From CALKMS01 sp036796755 (GTDB lineage: Bacteria; Actinomycetota; Aquicultoria; SKW223; CALKMS01): DNA of 5,357 bases. Where the stretch lies: assembly GCA_036796755.1 (NCBI GenBank), contig DAIRCJ010000084.1, positions 1 to 5,357 of the forward strand. Reading direction: 5' to 3'. Made by a program: the position numbers and the translations under genes. The notes below the pieces were generated by a model that saw nothing but the letters and a program-made list of their open reading frames with translations, was not told the origin of the DNA and did not search any database. Below, one piece after another: positions 1 to 5,344 of this stretch; positions within the stretch are counted from its first letter, which is position 1, and each line of letters opens with the position of its first letter.

Positions 1-69
1 CAAACTTCACTCATAATTTATCGGCTTAAGCTCCCCAGCTGAATATCAACTTCAATAAAATAGAGAAAG

Positions 70-621
70 TTAGAAAAGAGGGGCTTCTTCAAGACAAACC
101 CCATCTTCAAGCCGAACTATCTTGATTCTCCCCTTTTCCAGAAGAGCCAAGGTTGGAGGCTTGCCATCCTTGGGAAGAGAAGGACTACCCGGGTTAACCA
201 GCAAAACTCCTTCTTCTTTCTTTAGCTGATAGGAGTGCGTGTGACCGGTTAAAATCAGATTGACTCCCCATTTTTTTGCCAGTTTCAAAAGCTCTGCTTG
301 GCTGTAAAGGTGTCCGTGATGAGCGAGAAGGGAAAAATCTCCCAGCGAAAGCCAAAGATAGGGAGAAGCCAGGGGATAGTTTAAAGCTAGCTGGTCAACT
401 TCAGAGTCGCAGTTACCCTGAGAAAAATGAAGGGGTCGAGGGAATTTATTTAGCTCTTCGGCCAGCAAGAGAGGCTTATAGCTTTCCAAAATGGGATTAA
501 AAATTCCATGATAAAGCACATCCCCAGAGTGAACTACCAGATCGCAATCCCGCAGGTAAATCTTTGCTTTTTCCCAAGCTTTAATATCCCCGTGAGTGTC
601 ACTTAAAAGCCCTACTTTCAT
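70..621 (-). CDS. yfcE: YfcE-type metallophosphodiesterase
   Basis: This is a 183-residue cytoplasmic phosphodiesterase of the calcineurin-like YfcE/MJ0936 family, which hydrolyses model phosphodiesters with Mn2+; the physiological substrate is unknown. The two-metal site is complete: D8 and H10 in SDTHGD, D34 in SGDVLYHG, N70 in GNCDSEVDQ, H102 in HHGH, and H127 and H129 in TGHTH. The family tail NPGSPSLPKDG lies at 143-153. Length and motifs GDVL.HG, AE.LN and GNCDSEVDQ match my recollection of E. coli YfcE (184 aa), so the subfamily call is firm. The ATG start gives the canonical MKVGLLSDTHG beginning and follows a G-rich ribosome binding site. The gene lies 113 bases after the ThiD-like kinase on the same strand. 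It may be read through from that operon or have its own promoter; I see no convincing promoter in the spacer. No signal peptide or membrane segment is present. Confidence 0.95.
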   Translation of the reverse strand: MKVGLLSDTHGDIKAWEKAKIYLRDCDLVVHSGDVLYHGIFNPILESYKPLLLAEELNKFPRPLHFSQGNCDSEVDQLALNYPLASPYLWLSLGDFSLLAHHGHLYSQAELLKLAKKWGVNLILTGHTHSYQLKKEEGVLLVNPGSPSLPKDGKPPTLALLEKGRIKIVRLEDGVCLEEAPLF

Positions 622-623
622 TT

Positions 624-633
624 CCCCCCCTTT
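624..633 (-). promoter_or_regulatory. G-run ribosome binding site of yfcE
   Basis: On the minus strand the yfcE ATG is preceded by AAAGGGGGGGAA. AAAGG at the distal end sits about 7 bases from the ATG, a normal distance, while the rest of the seven-G run reaches to within 2 bases of the start. A homopolymer of seven G in this AT-rich spacer is unusual. Its length could affect initiation efficiency, but that is inference. Confidence 0.55.
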
Positions 634-644
634 CTTAATCTCAG

Positions 645-660
645 TTTTTTTCTAAAAAAA
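645..660 (-). repeat. A/T-only inverted repeat in yfcE leader
   Basis: Seven T (645-651), the two bases CT, then seven A (654-660) form a perfect 7+7 inverted repeat with a 2-base centre. In RNA it would be a weak A-U hairpin with a very tight loop. It has no GC stem, so it is not a convincing intrinsic terminator. It may be only an A/T tract of the kind found upstream of promoters or in leaders. Confidence 0.4.
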
Positions 661-684
661 TCTTTAAATAACAGCCTGGTTAAC

Positions 685-699
685 TTAGTAAGAAACTAA
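685..699. repeat. Short inverted repeat TTAGT-5-ACTAA, possible operator
   Basis: TTAGT (685-689) and ACTAA (695-699) are perfect inverted copies separated by AAGAA. The surrounding bases include AACTTAGT (682-689), also found in the palindrome at the cobC start, and ACTAAAC (695-701), also found twice upstream of the ABC ATPase gene. It could be a binding site for the MarR protein encoded nearby. The arms are only five bases in an AT-rich spacer, so chance is a real alternative. Confidence 0.3.
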
Positions 700-734
700 A
701 CAACTTTCTTTTTTCTCCCTTTTAAGATAATAAT

Positions 735-1499
735 TTACTCATCCCAAATAAACTGATAAAGCCCCAGGCCCAATCTCTCACTGGTTTTAATCTTTTCATA
801 GACATAACCTTTAGCTTTTCGCGTGGCTTCCAGAAAATCTTTACCTTCCAGTAAGTGGCAGAGCAAAGAAGTTGAGTAAGCACAACCTGTCCCCCGAACT
901 TCCTTTTCCAGAACAGGGAGGCTCATAGGAATAAACTCATCTTCCTTACAAACGAAATCCATTGCCCGGTGTTCTTGATAATGGCCGCCTTTAATCACGA
1001 ACTGTTTGTTAAACTGAGAAAGTCGGGCAATTAATTCTTCCAGTTGCTCAATGTTTAAACCGGTGAAAATTTCCGCTTCCGTCACATTGTAAGTTACCAC
1101 ATCGGCCAAAGGAAAAATTTCTTTCCGATAGTAATTATGCATTTCTTTGGCCACCAGTGGCGTTCCATCGGAAGCGTTTAAAACCGGGTCACAAACCACT
1201 GGACGAATTTTAGTTTTTAAGAGAAATTCCTTTACTACCTCAGCCAGTTCCACCTCAGGTAAAAGTCCAAGTTTTATACCAAAAATTCCTCCTTCAGCCA
1301 GTAGGGAAGCTAAGGTCTCTTCTAAAACTTCTTTTTCTACGGGGAAAACTCCGCTCACTTTTTGGCTGTTTTGAGCGGTGAAAGAAGTTATCGCACCGTA
1401 ACAATGATAGCCATGCTCGCGGGCAACCTCAAAGTCAACTAAAACACCCGCCCCACCGGAAGGGTCAAAACCAGCAATTGAAAGAATTTTGCCTTTCAA
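735..1499 (-). CDS. thiD: ThiD-like hydroxymethylpyrimidine (phosphate) kinase
   Basis: This 254-residue cytoplasmic ribokinase-fold enzyme is expected to phosphorylate 4-amino-5-hydroxymethyl-2-methylpyrimidine (HMP) and HMP phosphate with ATP, giving HMP diphosphate for thiamin synthesis. Visible motifs are GFDPSGGAG (10-18), AQN (42-44, whose glutamine corresponds to the HMP-contacting residue of ThiD), CDPVLNASDGT (103-113), KGGH (170-173) and the anion-hole/catalytic loop RGTGC (202-206). The C-terminal GLGLYQF resembles the family's GIGP..HF ending. Two departures from the usual sequence are TYN in place of TPN (136-138) and RGTGC in place of HGTGC. Length is slightly short but complete. 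The start is TTG, overlapping the stop of the upstream adenosyltransferase gene as TTGA, with AAAGGGG 7 bases before it; no ATG or GTG lies nearby in frame. No other thiamin gene is in view. A related pyridoxal-type kinase is less likely because the loop has GTGC. Confidence 0.88.
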   Translation of the reverse strand: MKGKILSIAGFDPSGGAGVLVDFEVAREHGYHCYGAITSFTAQNSQKVSGVFPVEKEVLEETLASLLAEGGIFGIKLGLLPEVELAEVVKEFLLKTKIRPVVCDPVLNASDGTPLVAKEMHNYYRKEIFPLADVVTYNVTEAEIFTGLNIEQLEELIARLSQFNKQFVIKGGHYQEHRAMDFVCKEDEFIPMSLPVLEKEVRGTGCAYSTSLLCHLLEGKDFLEATRKAKGYVYEKIKTSERLGLGLYQFIWDE

Positions 1500-2005
1500 T
1501 ACTCCACCCCTTTTTTTGCCATAACACCTTTTTTAAAAGGGTGCTTAACTTCAACCATCTCCGTAACCAAATCAGCTATCTCAATTAACCCCGTTGGCGC
1601 ATAACGGCCGGTTAAAATGATATCCAGCTTGTCTTTGTTTCTTTTTAAAAAACCTAAAACTTCCTCTTGAGGAAGCAAGTCTTCCGCTAACACCAGATTG
1701 AGCTCGTCAAAAATTACCAGGTCGTAAGCTTCATTTTTTAGCTCGGAAAGGAAAAAATTCCAACCCTTCCTTACCGGCTCAAGATGGACTTCTCGCTCCT
1801 TCAAGGAACAAATCTCGGAAGGTCCGGTTTGAAAAACTTTAACCTGGTTAGAAAACAATTTCTTTAAAGCCTTGATCTCACCGTACTCCTGACCTTTTAA
1901 AAACTGGATGAGAAGAACCCTTCCTCCCCAGCCAAGCCGTCGCAGAGCCTGCCCCAGGGCAGCTGTAGTTTTTCCTTTTCCTTCACCGGTAAAAACCATT
2001 AACAT
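1496..2005 (-). CDS. cobO: ATP:corrinoid adenosyltransferase (CobA/CobO/BtuR family)
   Basis: This enzyme transfers the 5'-deoxyadenosyl group of ATP to the reduced cobalt of cob(I)alamin or precursor corrinoids, giving the coenzyme form. It acts in the cytoplasm in both B12 synthesis and salvage. The 169-residue protein shows the family's modified P-loop GEGKGKTT (7-14), the segment RVLLIQFLKG (29-38), the Walker B-like IFDELN (98-103), LTGR (131-134), DLVTEM (145-150) and the closing KHPFKKG..AKKGVEY (154-169), which matches the conserved C-terminus. It begins almost at the P-loop, so the N-terminal helix that covers the site in longer homologues such as Salmonella CobA (about 196 aa) is missing. 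The ATG at 2005 has AGGG 7 bases upstream; a second ATG two codons later is an alternative. It lies 15 bases after the CobC-like gene and overlaps the kinase start by 4 bases, a tight operon. The symbol cobA is also used for this enzyme. Confidence 0.94.
   Translation of the reverse strand: MLMVFTGEGKGKTTAALGQALRRLGWGGRVLLIQFLKGQEYGEIKALKKLFSNQVKVFQTGPSEICSLKEREVHLEPVRKGWNFFLSELKNEAYDLVIFDELNLVLAEDLLPQEEVLGFLKRNKDKLDIILTGRYAPTGLIEIADLVTEMVEVKHPFKKGVMAKKGVEY
1507..1513 (-). promoter_or_regulatory. Ribosome binding site supporting the thiD TTG start
   Basis: AAAGGGG on the minus strand lies 7 bases before the TTG at 1499-1497, inside the last codons of the upstream adenosyltransferase gene. 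It decides for the TTG start, which has the TTGA four-base overlap with the preceding stop. Confidence 0.6.
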
Positions 2006-2020
2006 CTTTTTGCCCTATTT

Positions 2021-2650
2021 TTATTTTAAATTAGTTTGCCTTAAATGGCAGGTGTCATTTAAAAAAAGAAGATAAGGACGCTCTCCGGCAAAACCAATAG
2101 CTGAGACCGAAGCATTACTAATTAAAAAGCTGGCGAAAGGAACTCTCTGGTGGTCCAAGATTAAGCCAGTGATGGTTTTTATTATCCCCCCGTGAGTGAT
2201 GGCCAGAGCAACCTTTTCAGGTCTTCGGGAAGTCCGAACTAAAAAATTCCTTACCCTTTCAGTTAGGCTTTTCCAGTTTTCTCCCGAAGGGATATTCACT
2301 TTTGAGGGACTGAAGAGCCAGCGGTCAATCAAGTCGCCAAACTTCTCTTTAATCTCCTCGTAAGTTAGACCTTCCCAATCACCAAAGTCAACTTCAATAA
2401 GGTCGTTGACAATCTCCGGTTCCAGACCAATTTCCTTTCCGACAATTTTTGCTGTTTCCACTGACCTTTTTAAAGGACTGGTCCAAATAGCCTGAATTTT
2501 TTCTCCTTCGTTTTCCCTGGCAAACCGCTGAGCCAGGTTTTGAGCCTGCTCAAAACCTTTATCGGAAAGGCTCAAATCCGTTCTTCCAATGTAGCGTCGT
2601 TCAGAATTCCAGATTGTCTCTCCGTGCCGAACCAGAAAAAGTTTTTGCAT
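2021..2650 (-). CDS. cobC: Histidine phosphatase, probable alpha-ribazole phosphatase
   Basis: This 209-residue cytoplasmic member of the phosphoglycerate mutase-like histidine phosphatase family has every catalytic element: the RHGET motif with phospho-accepting H9 (8-12), SPLKRSVETA with R62 (58-67), E86 in IEVDFGDWEG (85-94), the GE at 123-124, and ITHGG with H153 (151-155). The DFGDWEGLTYEEI block and the short single domain are typical of CobC and of general phosphatases of this group rather than glycolytic mutases, which are longer. CobC removes phosphate from alpha-ribazole-5'-phosphate or adenosylcobalamin-5'-phosphate in the last steps of B12 nucleotide-loop assembly. That assignment rests largely on the corrinoid adenosyltransferase gene only 15 bases downstream. 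A broad-specificity sugar or nucleotide phosphatase is the main alternative. The ATG lacks a clear Shine-Dalgarno site and lies inside a palindrome, so its expression may be controlled there. Confidence 0.82.
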   Translation of the reverse strand: MQKLFLVRHGETIWNSERRYIGRTDLSLSDKGFEQAQNLAQRFARENEGEKIQAIWTSPLKRSVETAKIVGKEIGLEPEIVNDLIEVDFGDWEGLTYEEIKEKFGDLIDRWLFSPSKVNIPSGENWKSLTERVRNFLVRTSRRPEKVALAITHGGIIKTITGLILDHQRVPFASFLISNASVSAIGFAGERPYLLFLNDTCHLRQTNLK

Positions 2651-2663
2651 AAACTTAGTTTAT
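2649..2663. repeat. 15-bp perfect palindrome over the cobC start codon
   Basis: The plus strand reads ATAAACT-T-AGTTTAT, a perfect 7+1+7 inverted repeat. It covers the first two bases of the cobC ATG and one or two bases of a TATGAT hexamer just upstream. As DNA it is a good-looking operator for a dimeric repressor such as the MarR protein encoded immediately upstream. As RNA it would be a weak A-U hairpin hiding the start codon. Confidence 0.5.
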
Positions 2664-2667
2664 CATA
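2662..2667 (-). promoter_or_regulatory. Possible -10 box (TATGAT) for an internal cobC promoter
   Basis: TATGAT on the minus strand differs from TATAAT at one position and lies 11 bases before the cobC ATG. No good -35 hexamer is found at 16-18 bases. If used, transcription would start only a few bases from the ATG, giving a nearly leaderless mRNA, consistent with the missing Shine-Dalgarno site. Weakly supported. Confidence 0.25.
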
Positions 2668-2695
2668 GCCTGCCGGATAAAAAGGAAACTTTCCG

Positions 2696-3151
2696 TTATG
2701 GTTTTTGTTTTAAAAACTCGTCACTTTGAAGAAGTTTTCGAAAAATTTTAAGCAGGGTCTCAATCTCTTCCTCGCTTAAAGCAGCAAACAAAGCCTCAAA
2801 AGCCTGCTGATTCTTGCGGCGGGAATCTTTTAAAAAGAAAATCCCTTTATCAGTCAGCTTAACCTGGCGCTGTCTCCGGTCGCAAGAGCCGATTTTCAGG
2901 CTAACCAGACCTTCGGAAAGCAATCCATTGATATACTGAGAAACCGCACTTCGGGAAATCCCCAGTTTAACAGCCAGTTTTCCCGGGCTTTCCCCTTCTG
3001 AATTCTGAAGCAAGCAAAGAAGGCGCCACTGAATCGGAGAAAGATTACTTTGCTTAAACTGAAACTTTAAACTTTCAAAAGCTTTCTTCTTAAGCTGATG
3101 AAAGGCTCCAACTAATTCAATTAGCAAAGTCTCTTTTTTGCCGAGTCTCAT
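2696..3151 (-). CDS. MarR-family transcriptional regulator
   Basis: This 151-residue winged helix-turn-helix protein is of the MarR family, dimeric repressors that bind short palindromes and release DNA on binding small ligands or on oxidation. The N-terminal helix (about 5-33) would form the dimer interface with the C-terminal helices (about 105-147). The DNA-binding region runs from about 36 to 105: LSPIQWRLLCLL, the helix-turn-helix KLAVKLGISRSAVSQYINGL (58-77), EGLV, then the wing with the family hallmark DRR (91-93) and VKLTDKG (97-103). There are two cysteines, C46 and C90; C90 lies just before the wing, so redox sensing cannot be excluded. The ATG overlaps the permease stop as ATGA and has no strong ribosome binding site of its own, so it is probably translated by coupling. 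Position as the third gene of an exporter operon suggests it represses that operon through the palindromic site upstream of the ATPase gene. The effector is unknown. Confidence 0.93.
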   Translation of the reverse strand: MRLGKKETLLIELVGAFHQLKKKAFESLKFQFKQSNLSPIQWRLLCLLQNSEGESPGKLAVKLGISRSAVSQYINGLLSEGLVSLKIGSCDRRQRQVKLTDKGIFFLKDSRRKNQQAFEALFAALSEEEIETLLKIFRKLLQSDEFLKQKP

Positions 3152-4419
3152 CGGGTAATCATCTTTTTAAAAATTGGGACAGAAATTGAAGTGGTCAGAA
3201 AACCGAAAGCAAACAAAATCAAAAGTTCTCTACTTATGGAAGAAAGAGAAGCCCCCAGGACAATTACCTTCCTTAAAGCTTCAATAGCGTAAGTTAAGGG
3301 AATGGCTTTAGATATATACTGCATAGCCCGGGGCATCATTGAGATTGGAAAGAAAACGCCAGAAAGGAAAAGCATCGGAAACTGAAACATAAAAAGAAGC
3401 TGAGTTGCTGTTTCCTGCTCGGCAGCCATAGCCGACACCAGTATTCCAAAACCTACAAAAGAAAAAACCCCAAGGATGAGGATGAGAAAAACCAGCAAGA
3501 GACTACCATAAACCTGCACCCCAAAAACCAGCCAGGCAAGAAGAAGAACAAGAGAACCTTGAACCAGCCCTCTCACCGTCTGAGCTAAAGCTTTCCCCAA
3601 AATTATAGCCAGACGGTCAATGGGAGAAATCAGCACGCCATCGAGAGTTCCCTGCTCTTTTTCCCGGGCAATTGAAGCCGCCAGACCAGTTAAAACAGCC
3701 GTCATTACAATCATCGCGATTATACCCGGAGCCACGAACTGAAAGTAATTGTGTTTTCCAGGTACAATGCCTTCAATCTTGAGCTTAACCGGATCAAGCA
3801 AGTTTTTTATCTTGGAAGGAGAAAAAAAGGGACTTTTAGCCGGTTCTAAACCCGGCGGCGGACTGGAGGAATTTTTCTGATTTTTTATCTCCGGTAATTT
3901 TAAAGAGTTTTTAGAAAGTGAACCAATCTTTCCAATCAAAAGCCTGGCGGACAAACTTCGGGAATAAACCGATACCACCTGGGAAAGAACCTGATTGTAC
4001 ATTTGAGAAGCTTGAGGATTGGCCTGGTCTTCTACGATGAAAATTGTGGCTGACTTTCCCTGTTTAATTTTCTCAGAAAAGTCGGCGGGAATATAAATTC
4101 CCCCATTTACTTCATGCGATTTTATCCCTTCCTTCACTTTCTCCAGGCTGGAATATTTTTTGATGTTAAAAACTTCTTCGCCACTTTCAGTCTTAAATTT
4201 TTCAAGCATTTGTTTAAAGCCCTGAGAGTAAGAACCTTGATCAAGATTGGTATAACCAATTCGAGCATTTTTTAAAGCATTCTCATTTGGAAAAATAAAT
4301 CCCACCATAACCATCATAAAAACTGGCATTAGAAAAAAAGAAAACAAACGGGCTTTATCCCGGGAAAACTCCGTTAAATCTTTGCGGGCAATAATCCATA
4401 GATCTCTTATAAGTTTCAT
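3148..4419 (-). CDS. ABC-2 type transporter permease, drug-export class
   Basis: This is a 423-residue integral membrane protein, the membrane half of an ABC-2 exporter. Domain order follows the family: a cytoplasmic amphipathic start ending in ARKDLTEFSRDKARL (11-25), a first membrane segment (about 26-44), a large extracytoplasmic region (about 45-225), then five hydrophobic segments at about 227-249, 282-302, 305-330, 340-361 and 396-414. The conserved coupling segment REKEQGTLDGVLISPI (252-267) faces the ATPase. This one-plus-five layout is that of NatB- and YhhJ-like permeases. A Ser/Pro/Lys-rich stretch at about 180-205 in the external domain looks disordered. The start is supported by a near-perfect Shine-Dalgarno sequence. 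It follows its ATPase gene by 64 bases and overlaps the regulator gene by 4 bases. Homo- or pseudo-homodimeric assembly with two ATPase copies is expected. The substrate (drug, lipid, peptide or ion) cannot be told from sequence. Confidence 0.93.
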   Translation of the reverse strand: MKLIRDLWIIARKDLTEFSRDKARLFSFFLMPVFMMVMVGFIFPNENALKNARIGYTNLDQGSYSQGFKQMLEKFKTESGEEVFNIKKYSSLEKVKEGIKSHEVNGGIYIPADFSEKIKQGKSATIFIVEDQANPQASQMYNQVLSQVVSVYSRSLSARLLIGKIGSLSKNSLKLPEIKNQKNSSSPPPGLEPAKSPFFSPSKIKNLLDPVKLKIEGIVPGKHNYFQFVAPGIIAMIVMTAVLTGLAASIAREKEQGTLDGVLISPIDRLAIILGKALAQTVRGLVQGSLVLLLAWLVFGVQVYGSLLLVFLILILGVFSFVGFGILVSAMAAEQETATQLLFMFQFPMLFLSGVFFPISMMPRAMQYISKAIPLTYAIEALRKVIVLGASLSSISRELLILFAFGFLTTSISVPIFKKMITR

Positions 4420-4427
4420 TCTTCAGG

Positions 4428-4435
4428 CCTCCTTT
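4428..4435 (-). promoter_or_regulatory. Strong Shine-Dalgarno site of the permease gene
   Basis: AAAGGAGG on the minus strand, a full match to the anti-Shine-Dalgarno core, lies 8 bases before the permease ATG. It is the strongest ribosome binding site in the window. It shows that the permease is translated independently of the ATPase, despite their shared transcript. Confidence 0.8.
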
Positions 4436-4483
4436 TTTAAAATTCCAAAATTTCTTTCGGTCTTCTTCTTAAAGCCCCTGATT

Positions 4484-5281
4484 TTAAGGATGACCCGGTC
4501 CTGAGCTAACCTTTGACCGGGGCAGAGGCTTATCCCTAATTTCCTCTCCAGTGAGAAAAAGGTATACATCTTCAAGATTGGGATTCTCTTTATCGGGAAT
4601 GAGTTTTTTAAGATTATCAACTGTGTCAACCGCTACTATTTTTCCGTGGTCAATTATGGCAATGCGGTCGCAAAGCATCTCAGCATCAAACATATCGTGA
4701 GTGGTTAGAACCACCGTTACTCCATGTTCCTTGAGCTCTTTAACAAAGTTGCGGATAGCACGAGTGGTTTGAGGGTCGAGGCCAAGGGTAGGCTCATCCA
4801 GAAAAAGGACTTCAGGTTCGGTGAGAAGAGCCCGGGCAATGTTTATCCGCTGTTTCATTCCGGTAGAAAAAAGCATTACCATAGTGTTCATCCAATCGCT
4901 CATATGGAGGCGGGAAACCCATTTCTCAGCCCTTTCCTTAATCGTTTTTTCGTCAAAACCGTAGAGCTTGCCAAAAAAACTAAGATTTTCATAAGCGGTT
5001 AAGCGGTTGTAAAGAATTACTTTTTCAGCTACTAAACCAATTTTTTCCCGAACTTTTTCCGGATTTTTAATAATGTCATATCCAGCCACTTCAGCCGTGC
5101 CGCTGGTGGGTGTTAAAAGAGTGGTAAGCATTCTGATAATCGTTGATTTTCCGGCGCCGTTCGGGCCGAGCAAGCCGAAAACCTCAGCTTTTTCAACTTC
5201 AAAACTAACATGGTCAACAGCAGTAAGCTCGCCAAATCTTTTGGTCAGTTCTTTTGTTTTTATAACTATTTCCGGGGGCAA
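4484..5281 (-). CDS. ABC-2 type transporter ATP-binding protein
   Basis: This 265-residue cytoplasmic ATPase powers the permease encoded next to it. Motifs in order are Walker A GPNGAGKST (39-47), the Q-loop region IGLVAEKVILYNRLT (81-95), signature FSTGMKQR (138-145) followed by INIARAL, Walker B VLFLDEP (158-164), D-loop GLD (167-169) and the H-loop histidine H195 in TTHDM. FSTGMKQR replaces LSGGQ, as is common in DrrA/NatA-type exporters. The usual Q-loop glutamine is glutamate (E86). Homology to the family appears to end near LEDVYLFLTGEEIRD (236-250), leaving a 15-residue Pro/Ser/Gly-rich tail. The start is TTG: an in-frame stop lies at 5303-5305, no ATG or GTG lies between, and AAAGGCGGTG sits 7 bases upstream. 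It is the first gene of an operon with the permease and the MarR regulator, which suggests a regulated efflux or resistance system. Confidence 0.95.
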   Translation of the reverse strand: MPPEIVIKTKELTKRFGELTAVDHVSFEVEKAEVFGLLGPNGAGKSTIIRMLTTLLTPTSGTAEVAGYDIIKNPEKVREKIGLVAEKVILYNRLTAYENLSFFGKLYGFDEKTIKERAEKWVSRLHMSDWMNTMVMLFSTGMKQRINIARALLTEPEVLFLDEPTLGLDPQTTRAIRNFVKELKEHGVTVVLTTHDMFDAEMLCDRIAIIDHGKIVAVDTVDNLKKLIPDKENPNLEDVYLFLTGEEIRDKPLPRSKVSSGPGHP

Positions 5282-5288
5282 ATTGAAA

Positions 5289-5298
5289 CACCGCCTTT
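5289..5298 (-). promoter_or_regulatory. Ribosome binding site fixing the ATPase TTG start
   Basis: AAAGGCGGTG on the minus strand differs from the ideal AAAGGAGGTG at one base and lies 7 bases before the TTG at 5281-5279. A nearby ATG at 5306-5304 is in another frame. This site is the main evidence for the TTG start. Confidence 0.7.
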
Positions 5299-5316
5299 CC
5301 GTTCATTATTTTATTA

Positions 5317-5344
5317 ACTAAACTATTTAGATACTAAACTATTT
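5317..5344. repeat. Operator-like repeats upstream of the exporter operon
   Basis: ACTAAACTATTT occurs twice, at 5317-5328 and 5333-5344, a 12-base direct repeat with a 16-base period. Across the junction the sequence TTTAG-ATA-CTAAA (5326-5338) is a perfect 5+3+5 inverted repeat. MarR-family proteins typically bind AT-rich palindromes of this size. The location over the likely promoter of an operon that encodes a MarR protein makes it the best candidate operator. Binding is inferred, not shown. Confidence 0.55.

Noticed and set aside
1..69. Possible further minus-strand gene starting with ATG at 14-12, and an AGCT-GGGG-AGCT hairpin upstream of it
   Set aside because: Only about five codons are visible, there is no Shine-Dalgarno site at a normal distance, and the 4-bp stem is too short to call. 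I see nothing supportable in this stretch.
622..734. TPP or cobalamin riboswitch in the spacers near the thiamin and B12 genes
   Set aside because: I found neither the TPP CTGAGA/ACCTGA pattern nor the B12 box in any spacer. The spacers before cobC (45 bases) and cobO (15 bases) are too short for either.
2679..2694. GGAAAGTTTCC followed by TTTTT on the minus strand, after the MarR stop, as an intrinsic terminator
   Set aside because: A realistic hairpin has only about four base pairs with a three-base loop, too weak for termination. At best it could slightly attenuate read-through into cobC.
4420..4483. Lost coding sequence or frameshift between ATPase and permease
   Set aside because: The ATPase has its full domain, the permease has a proper start with an AAAGGAGG site, and the 64-base gap is an ordinary spacer.
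4423..4629. 68-codon minus-strand reading frame spanning the ATPase end and the spacer
   Set aside because: It overlaps the ATPase C-terminal coding region in another frame, has no recognisable domain, and the ATPase already ends where its family does. No frameshift is needed.
4724..5002. Plus-strand open frames inside the ATPase gene, and similar ones at 276-500, 1147-1374 and 5073-5321
   Set aside because: They lie opposite well-supported genes, show no family motifs and have Ser/Lys-rich compositions typical of antisense frames.
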